From JBMNPT01 sp050943735 (GTDB lineage Bacteria > Bacillota > Clostridia > Oscillospirales > RGIG577), in NCBI GenBank assembly GCA_050943735.1, contig JBMNPT010000007.1, positions 1-64,000 of the forward strand: DNA of 64,000 nt, read 5' to 3'. A model generated the notes under the pieces. The model saw only the letters and a list, made by a program, of their open reading frames with translations, searched no databases and had not been told where the DNA came from. The stretch's first letter is position 1. Each line of letters opens with the position of its first letter. The translations under genes and the position numbers were made by a program. This document shows positions 58,869 to 64,000 of the stretch, piece by piece.

Positions 58869-59930
58869 ATGAGAAAATGGTTGGCAATGTTGGCAGCGGC
58901 GGCGATGTTCTGTGGAGTGGTCACTGCGGCGCAGGGATTTTATACGGTAGAAGCGCAGCTGAGCCCGGATGTCACCGTGAAAATTGATGGAGTGGAACGT
59001 ACCTTTTTCAATACACAGGGGCAGGAAATGCATCCCATCAGCTATGCGGGGACCACTTATGTACCCATCCGTTCCATTGGGGAGCTGATGGACAAAAATG
59101 TCAATTGGGATGCATCTACCAATACGGCTACCATTGGAGGGGAACGGGTTACACCCGATGCCACCGGTGTGAAGGATAAAAATGCCCAGGCACAGACCAT
59201 CGCGCTGCGAATGGAACCCAATTTCACCATTGTCATTGACGGGGTGGAGCGGACTTTTCTGGACCCCAATGGCAAGGTGTGCGATCCTGCACTGTATGAC
59301 GGTTCTATCTACCTGCCCATCCGGGCCATCGGAGAGATCATGGGAAAAACCGTTGCCTGGGATGCCGATAGTAAAACGGTTCTGCTCAGTGGAGAAACCA
59401 CAGAAGGTGTGGTAACGGATGCGGACACCACCAATTCCAGCAAACCCTCTGATTCGGATCATGGAACGTCTTCTGCCGCTGTGACGTTGGAAGAAGCCAA
59501 GCAAATTGCGCTTCAGCATGCTGGCAAGACCGCTGCGCAGGTTACTCTGATCAAGGCAGAAAATGACTATGACGATGGCCAAAAAGTATATGAAGTGGAA
59601 TTTTATAGCTCTTCCAGTGACGGCACGACGAAATATGAATACAAAGTGCAGGTGACCACTGGAGCGATTGTAGACTATGGATGGAGCTTGAAAAATTATG
59701 TGTCCCAGGGCAGCGGCTCCATCAGTGAAGCTCGCGCCAAAGAAATTGCGCTGGCCAAGGTGCCAGGAGCAACTGTGGCCAATCTCTATGAATTTGAACG
59801 GGACTATGATGATGGACGGTATCAGTACGAAGGAAAAATCGTGTACGAGGGCAAGGGATATGAATTTTCCATTGATGCATCCAGTGGAGTCCTGACTGAC
59901 TGGGAAGTACAAACTCTTCACAGAGTGTAA
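58869..59930 (+). CDS. Stalk (copper amine oxidase N-type) and PepSY domain exoprotein
   Basis: A 353-residue secreted protein. A signal peptide occupies about 1-22. Two copper-amine-oxidase N-terminal-like stalk domains follow (about 35-100 and 110-180), each with a V(K)IDGVERTF start and YVPIRSIGE / YLPIRAIGE cores. A Ser/Thr/Asp-rich linker (about 190-210) leads to two PepSY domains (about 215-280 and 285-350). It is unusual in joining both domain types. AAAGGAG lies 9 bases upstream. Its PepSY part is clearly related to the preceding gene, suggesting duplication. Confidence 0.88.
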   Translation: MRKWLAMLAAAAMFCGVVTAAQGFYTVEAQLSPDVTVKIDGVERTFFNTQGQEMHPISYAGTTYVPIRSIGELMDKNVNWDASTNTATIGGERVTPDATGVKDKNAQAQTIALRMEPNFTIVIDGVERTFLDPNGKVCDPALYDGSIYLPIRAIGEIMGKTVAWDADSKTVLLSGETTEGVVTDADTTNSSKPSDSDHGTSSAAVTLEEAKQIALQHAGKTAAQVTLIKAENDYDDGQKVYEVEFYSSSSDGTTKYEYKVQVTTGAIVDYGWSLKNYVSQGSGSISEARAKEIALAKVPGATVANLYEFERDYDDGRYQYEGKIVYEGKGYEFSIDASSGVLTDWEVQTLHRV

Positions 59931-59948
59931 ACATTTCTGAAAAAAATA

Positions 59949-59979
59949 AAAACCCGCAGCTTTTAGCTGCGGGTTTTTT
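59949..59979. terminator. Bidirectional terminator between the PepSY and nrd operons
   Basis: AAACCCGCAGCT pairs perfectly with AGCTGCGGGTTT around TTT, flanked by A and T runs. Confidence 0.92.
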
Positions 59980-59983
59980 GATG

Positions 59984-60535
59984 TTACAGAGTGCGGGGGC
60001 AGACATATTCAGAGGCGTATTGTCCCACCAAATCCGCCTCCCGGATTTCACCGGTGGCTCGGAAGTGAGCCATATCGATGATGCGCTGGTTGCGGCTGCC
60101 GCGGAATTTCAAATCCAGGCTGCGCTGTTCCAGCAGGAAGGGGCCGTCTACCAGCCAATCGGTTGTGTCCAGCAGATCGCCAATTCCGGGGCGTTGGACG
60201 CGTAATTCCAACAACTTTTCCAGAGTATAGCCGGTGTATGTCATGATGTTGAGCCCTTTGGAACGGAGCAGCTGGCCCAAAATTGCCAGTGCCTCCGGCT
60301 GGCAGAAGGGTTCTCCCCCACTGAAGGTGACGCCGGAAATCAGGGGATTTTCACAGATGCTGTCGTATACTTTGCTCAGCGGATAGATGTCTCCGCCCTC
60401 CATGGGGTGAGTGGTGGGATTGTGACAGCCGGGACAATGGTGGGGGCATCCCTGCACAAAGATTACATAACGCAGCCCCGGACCATCCACGATGGATTCC
60501 TTAATGACGCCCGCCAATCGCAATTGTTGTTCCAT
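59984..60535 (-). CDS. nrdG: Anaerobic ribonucleotide reductase activating protein
   Basis: A 183-residue radical SAM activase that installs the glycyl radical on NrdD. The cluster motif is in VQGCPHHCPGCHNP (CxxxCxxC, about residues 27-34). SGGEPFCQP lies further on. Its start at 60535 is 7 bases after GGAGGT. It is the last gene of the operon nrdD - mini-protein - nrdG. The usual length is about 150-190 residues. Confidence 0.95.
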   Translation of the reverse strand: MEQQLRLAGVIKESIVDGPGLRYVIFVQGCPHHCPGCHNPTTHPMEGGDIYPLSKVYDSICENPLISGVTFSGGEPFCQPEALAILGQLLRSKGLNIMTYTGYTLEKLLELRVQRPGIGDLLDTTDWLVDGPFLLEQRSLDLKFRGSRNQRIIDMAHFRATGEIREADLVGQYASEYVCPRTL

Positions 60536-60583
60536 ACTCCATACCTCCAAACAAAAAGGGCTGCAACAGCAGCCCTGTGAGTT

Positions 60584-60760
60584 TTACAGCTTCTGCATTC
60601 CACTGGACAGATCGTGCTTTACACGGTCTTCCACTTCGCTGCGCTTGGCGTCGTTGAACCGGTCCAAAGTGCCCACCAGATATCCGGTGATCCGGCGAAT
60701 CCGCTCGAAGGGCACACCTTCCCCTACCATTTGCTGCTGTGCTTCTACTTTTCTGGTCAT
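60584..60760 (-). CDS. NrdD-type glycyl-radical mini-protein
   Basis: A 58-residue protein (60 if the ATG two codons earlier is used) whose core, GVPFERIRRITGYLVGTLDR, followed by a KR-rich RVKH end, matches the C-terminal glycyl-radical loop of class III ribonucleotide reductases. RxxGY is the PROSITE-type glycyl radical signature; the radical glycine would be Gly26. It lies between nrdD and nrdG on the same strand. The larger NrdD upstream ends without this canonical RxxGY motif. It may therefore be a subunit working in trans, or a spare domain like GrcA/YfiD for pyruvate formate-lyase. Confidence 0.82.
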   Translation of the reverse strand: MTRKVEAQQQMVGEGVPFERIRRITGYLVGTLDRFNDAKRSEVEDRVKHDLSSGMQKL

Positions 60761-60794
60761 ATCCATCTCTCCTTTTTACAATGGTTGCGTTTCT

Positions 60795-63113
60795 TTATAA
60801 TTGATTGGGCTGCCGGTCGGCTTCTTCAAAGTTGTCGCCATGATAGCCGATGGTGGAACTGTTGTAGTTCTTGTACACACCCAGTTTTTTCAGTTTTTCC
60901 ACACTGACCGCTTCTCCCTCATGCCGGCCGCAGCGGGGGCACACATCGCCGATGATGCCATTGTAGCCGCATACGGGGTCCCGGTCCACCGGGTGATTGA
61001 TGGAGCCATAACCGATGCCGCTCTCCTTCATACAGCGGACCACCGTTTCAAAGGCCTCCAGGTTATCACAGGGATCGCCGTCCAGCTCGATGTAGGAGAT
61101 GTGTCCGCCGTTGGTGAGGGCGTGGTACGGAGCCTCTCTGCGGATCTTCTCAAAGGCGTTGATATCGAAATACACCGGAATGTGGAAGGAATTGGTGTAG
61201 TAGTTGCGGTCGGTGACGCCGGGAATGCGGCCAAACCGCTTCTGGTCAATGCGGATGAAGCGGCCGGACAGGCCTTCGGCGGGAGTGGCGATGAGCGAGT
61301 AGTTGAACCCGGTTTTTTCGGTGTACTCGTCCATCTTTTTCCGCATAAAGCCCACAATCCGCAGGCCCATCTCCTGGGCTTCCTGACTTTCACCATGGTG
61401 CTGTCCCATGAGTGCCTTGAGGCATTCGGCCAGTCCGATGAAGCCCAAAGTGAGAGTGCCGTGTTTGAGCACTTCGCCCACCCGGTCGTTGGGGCCCAGG
61501 TTTTCGCTGCCCAGCCAGATGCCCTGTCCCATCAGGAAGGGATAGTTGCGTACACACTTCTGGGCCTGAATCTTGTAGCGGGCCATGAGCTGTTCCGCGA
61601 CCAGATCTACTTTTTCCTCCAGCATTTCAAAGAACCGGTCCACATTGCCTTCGGCCAGGATACCCAGACGGGGCAGGTTGATGGAGGTAAAGCTCAGGTT
61701 ACCGCGACCGGTGACGATCTCATGGGTGGGATCGTAGTGGTTGGCGATGACTCGGGTACGGCAGCCCATATAGGCGATTTCAGTATCCGGATCGCCCTCT
61801 TTGTAATACTGTAGATTGTAAGGGGCGTCCAGGAAGGAGAAGTTGGGGAACAGCCGTTTGGCGGATACCCGGCAGGCCAGTTTGAACAGGTCGTAGTTGG
61901 GATCGCCAGGGTTGTAGTTGACGCCTTCCTTCACCTTGAAGATGTGAATGGGGAAAATGGGGGTTTCTCCGTTGCCCAGACCCGCTTCGGTGGCCAGCAG
62001 CACATTTTTGATGATGAGCCGGCCTTCCGCGGAAGTATCGGTGCCATAGTTGATGGAGGAGAAGGGGATTTGCGCACCGGCCCGGGAATGCATGGTGTTC
62101 AGGTTGTGCACCAGCGCCTCCATGGCCTGATAGGTATCCCGGTCGGTCTCCCGCACCGCGTATTTCAGAGCGAATTTCTGGGACTTGTCAATGATATCCT
62201 GGGAGAAGCGGTCTGCCAGCAGCTTGGCTTCCTCGCGGGTGTAGTCGTTGTGGTTGGAGAGAACGGGGGCTAAACCCTGTTCCTCCTCCAGCTTCTGTTC
62301 CAGACCCTTTACATAGTCCAGCAGATCGGGCTGGCCGCTGTAGATTTCCAGCGCCTTGGCCAGATTTTTGCGGTATTTTTTCTTGTAGGTCTTGGCCACA
62401 CCTTTGGAAAGATAGTAGTCGAAGAGGGGAATGCTCTGGCCGCCATGCTGGTCGTTCTGGTTGCTCTGGATGGCAATGCAGGCCAGCGCGCTGTAGGAGC
62501 GGATGTCATTGGGCTCCCGCAGATGGCCATGGCCAGTGGAAAAGCCTCCCTCAAACAGCTTGTTCAGATCAATCTGACAGCAGGTGGTGGTCAGGGTGTA
62601 AAAATCCATGTCATGGATGTGAATATCGCCATGGATGTGAGCATCGGCGAATTTCTTTTCCAGAATGAACATCTCGCAGAAATTCTTGGAGCCTTCGCTG
62701 CCATACTTGAGCATGGTACCCATGGAGGTATCGCCGTCGATGTTGGCGTTTTCCCGCTTCACATCGTTTTCGGCGGCGCTCTTGAAGGTGAGATCCTCAT
62801 AGATCTTCATCAGCCGGGTGCTCATTTCCCGAGCTCGGGTTCGTTCCGCCCGATACAAAATGTAGGTCTTGGCGGTTTTGGCGTGTCCGTTTTCAATGAG
62901 GATTTTTTCCACCACATCCTGTACTTCTTCCACCGTATAGATGTGGCTGTTTTTGTGCTCCTCCAGATAATCCACTACCTTTTCCGCCAGCGCGAATGCG
63001 GTGTCGTAGTCGTTGCCGCCGATGCCTTTGGCGGCCTTGAAGATGGCGTTTGCAATTTTTTCGATGTTAAAAGGGACTTCCCGCCCGTCCCGCTTGCGGA
63101 TTTTGGTGATCAT
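60795..63113 (-). CDS. nrdD: Anaerobic ribonucleoside-triphosphate reductase, large subunit
   Basis: A 772-residue class III reductase making deoxynucleotides from NTPs without oxygen. An N-terminal ATP-cone (about 1-95, ITKIRKRDGREVPFNIEKI) gives allosteric control. The ten-stranded barrel follows, with conserved blocks such as TTCCQIDLNKLFEGGF, NLNTMHSRAGAQIPFSSINYGT and GRGNLSFTSINLPRLG. Near the C-terminus a CPRC motif (about 725) resembles the family Zn site, but the tail after it lacks a canonical RxxGY; IGY at about 756 follows NSST instead. The missing signature occurs on the next gene. The ribosome binding site (GAGAGAG) is weak. Confidence 0.94.
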   Translation of the reverse strand: MITKIRKRDGREVPFNIEKIANAIFKAAKGIGGNDYDTAFALAEKVVDYLEEHKNSHIYTVEEVQDVVEKILIENGHAKTAKTYILYRAERTRAREMSTRLMKIYEDLTFKSAAENDVKRENANIDGDTSMGTMLKYGSEGSKNFCEMFILEKKFADAHIHGDIHIHDMDFYTLTTTCCQIDLNKLFEGGFSTGHGHLREPNDIRSYSALACIAIQSNQNDQHGGQSIPLFDYYLSKGVAKTYKKKYRKNLAKALEIYSGQPDLLDYVKGLEQKLEEEQGLAPVLSNHNDYTREEAKLLADRFSQDIIDKSQKFALKYAVRETDRDTYQAMEALVHNLNTMHSRAGAQIPFSSINYGTDTSAEGRLIIKNVLLATEAGLGNGETPIFPIHIFKVKEGVNYNPGDPNYDLFKLACRVSAKRLFPNFSFLDAPYNLQYYKEGDPDTEIAYMGCRTRVIANHYDPTHEIVTGRGNLSFTSINLPRLGILAEGNVDRFFEMLEEKVDLVAEQLMARYKIQAQKCVRNYPFLMGQGIWLGSENLGPNDRVGEVLKHGTLTLGFIGLAECLKALMGQHHGESQEAQEMGLRIVGFMRKKMDEYTEKTGFNYSLIATPAEGLSGRFIRIDQKRFGRIPGVTDRNYYTNSFHIPVYFDINAFEKIRREAPYHALTNGGHISYIELDGDPCDNLEAFETVVRCMKESGIGYGSINHPVDRDPVCGYNGIIGDVCPRCGRHEGEAVSVEKLKKLGVYKNYNSSTIGYHGDNFEEADRQPNQL

Positions 63114-63149
63114 GGCTCTCTCTCTTTCTTTGCTGCGGCCCTGTGAAGG

Positions 63150-63194
63150 TTATCCACAGCCTGGCCAGGGTTATCAAAATCTAGTTGTGGATAA
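63150..63194. promoter_or_regulatory. Inverted pair of consensus DnaA boxes before nrdD
   Basis: TTATCCACA occurs perfectly at 63150-63158 (plus) and at 63186-63194 on the minus strand. Both lie in the nrdD leader. DnaA regulates nrd genes in other bacteria, so a link between replication initiation and dNTP supply is inferred. Confidence 0.75.
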
Positions 63195-63201
63195 ACTATT
63201 T

Positions 63202-63219
63202 ACAAACTATATCTTGTGT
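63202..63219. promoter_or_regulatory. Candidate NrdR-box
   Basis: ACAAACTATATCTTGTGT (reads ACACAAGATATAGTTTGT on the gene strand) resembles the ACACNATATNTNGTGT-type NrdR box. It sits a few bases downstream of the nrdD -10, as expected for repression. A second box, normally about 30 bp away, is not clear. Confidence 0.55.
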
Positions 63220-63230
63220 AAGCAGTATCC

Positions 63231-63259
63231 ATTGTAGAACATTCCAGCCCATTTGTCAA
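63231..63259 (-). promoter_or_regulatory. Promoter of the nrd operon
   Basis: On the minus strand consensus TTGACA (63259-63254) and TACAAT (63236-63231) with a 17-bp spacer. Start near 63224, leaving a leader of about 110 bases that holds the NrdR-like and DnaA boxes. Confidence 0.82.
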
Positions 63260-63352
63260 TGGAACAAACACGGATAAATTGGCTAAAAATCAAACGGGTT
63301 TATGCACGCGGCCAGGGAAAGGATTGCAGAGGAAAAAAAGATCTGGAAGGAT

Positions 63353-63381
63353 TTGTAATCCCCAGGGAAATATGGTAAAAT
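63353..63381 (+). promoter_or_regulatory. Promoter of galU
   Basis: TTGTAA (63353-63358) and TAAAAT (63376-63381), spacer 17 bp, about 37 bases before the start codon. Confidence 0.72.
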
Positions 63382-63417
63382 GAGAACAACCAAAATCAGT
63401 GCGAAGGAGTCAGACCT

Positions 63418-64000
63418 ATGAAGATCAAAAAGGCCGTCATACCCGCCGCGGGCCTGGGCACCCGGATGTTGCCCGCCACCAAGGCGATTCCCAAAGAAAT
63501 GATCAACATTGTGGATAAACCCGCCATTCAATATGTGGTGGAGGAAATTGTAGAGGCTGGCATTGAGGATATTCTCATCATCACCGGACGCAACAAAGGG
63601 GTGATGGAGGATTATTTCGACTATTCCTATGAACTGGATGACAAACTGTTCAAGGATCATAAAATCCGTATGCACGACGCCATGCGGGAGATTGCCAACA
63701 TGGCCAATGTGATGTACGTGCGCCAGCGGGAGCCCAAGGGACTGGGACACGCGGTGTACCGGGCCCGTAGCTTTACCGGCGATGAGCCTTTTGCCCTGCT
63801 GCTGGGAGATGACATCATCTACAACCGGGGTACCTGTGCCATTGGACAGATGGTGGAGGCGTACAGCAAGGCGGGCGCCAGCATTTTGGGGGTACAGAAG
63901 GTGCCCCACAGTGAAGTGAGCAAATACGGCAACGTAAAGCCTCAGATGGTGGATGACCGGCTGATGAAGGTGCTGGACATGGTGGAAAAGCCCTCGCCGG
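63418..64000 (+). CDS. galU: UTP-glucose-1-phosphate uridylyltransferase, 5' part
   Basis: The first 194 codons of GalU, cut by the window end; the full enzyme is about 290 residues. It makes UDP-glucose for wall polymers and glycolipids. The nucleotide-binding AAGLGTRMLPATKAIPKEM (about residues 10-28) carries the catalytic Arg and Lys. GLGHAVYRAR and LLLGDDIIYN (about 107-138), with the metal-binding Asp, follow. AAGGAG lies 8 bases upstream of the ATG. Divergent from nrdD. Confidence 0.95.
   Translation, partial: MKIKKAVIPAAGLGTRMLPATKAIPKEMINIVDKPAIQYVVEEIVEAGIEDILIITGRNKGVMEDYFDYSYELDDKLFKDHKIRMHDAMREIANMANVMYVRQREPKGLGHAVYRARSFTGDEPFALLLGDDIIYNRGTCAIGQMVEAYSKAGASILGVQKVPHSEVSKYGNVKPQMVDDRLMKVLDMVEKPSP

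Overview
The window looks like a chromosomal segment of a strictly anaerobic Gram-positive member of the Clostridia, probably Oscillospiraceae-like. The signs are a class III (oxygen-sensitive) ribonucleotide reductase, B12-dependent methionine synthase, luxS, an ECF-type vitamin transporter component, an EFR1-type ferredoxin, an SLH-anchored exoprotein, lipoproteins with Gram-positive lipoboxes, and near-universal strong GGAGG ribosome binding sites. Most of the sequence is GC-rich and densely coding. The species cannot be named from this window alone.

Region 1 (1-4.2 kb) is an AT-richer accessory island abutting the 3' end of a tRNA-Ala(CGC) gene, a classic island insertion site. It holds a chimeric phage-gene remnant, two arrays of degenerate ~20-bp repeats resembling multi-site transposon ends, a truncated IS30 transposase, a decapitated gene, an intact Vsr endonuclease, a C5-cytosine methyltransferase and its XRE-type regulator: a restriction-modification locus partly destroyed by transposition.

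Region 2 (4.4-14.2 kb) is a carbohydrate or sugar-acid locus. A TRAP transporter (dctP-dctQ-dctM), an aldo/keto reductase and an RpiB-type isomerase form one minus-strand operon. Beside it are a YesM-type histidine kinase, an AraC-type response regulator and two membrane-anchored periplasmic-binding-protein-like sensors, which together resemble a three-component sugar-sensing system. The substrate is unknown.

Region 3 (14.2-30 kb) carries a PadR-controlled membrane module, NADP-isocitrate dehydrogenase, a cyclase-family hydrolase, a metallo-beta-lactamase protein, a stand-alone phage-type lysis cassette, an S1 RNA-binding protein, then a housekeeping run (DUF951, prfA, Sua5/TsaC, coaE, lytic transglycosylase, M18 aminopeptidase, rarA) and a CDF metal exporter.

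Region 4 (29.9-31.1 kb) is the most striking: about 1.2 kb without a convincing gene. A near-perfect promoter and a strong terminator frame an ~870-nt purine-rich transcript with many self-complementary segments, a candidate large structured non-coding RNA. Just downstream lie a degenerate stand-alone FeoB-like G domain and a Cys-rich FeoB-associated mini-protein.

Region 5 (32-47 kb) covers CoA synthesis and pantothenate uptake (coaX, ECF S component, coaBC), an ABC-F ATPase, luxS, an M23/LysM/G5 peptidase, an apparently iron-regulated flavodoxin-DUF3793 pair behind two perfect GTTAG-N6-CTAAC operators, an autoregulated XRE pair, and the methyl cycle (metH, fused homocysteine methyltransferase-MTHFR, DUF523). 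LuxS, MetH and MTHFR together recycle homocysteine to methionine.

Region 6 (47.4-64 kb) contains an SLH-anchored phosphodiester glycosidase, an EFR1 ferredoxin, ptsI, a second PadR-HAAS module, an OmpR-type two-component system with two PepSY outputs, an anaerobic RNR operon in which the canonical glycyl-radical motif sits on a separate mini-protein, and the start of galU, cut by the window end.
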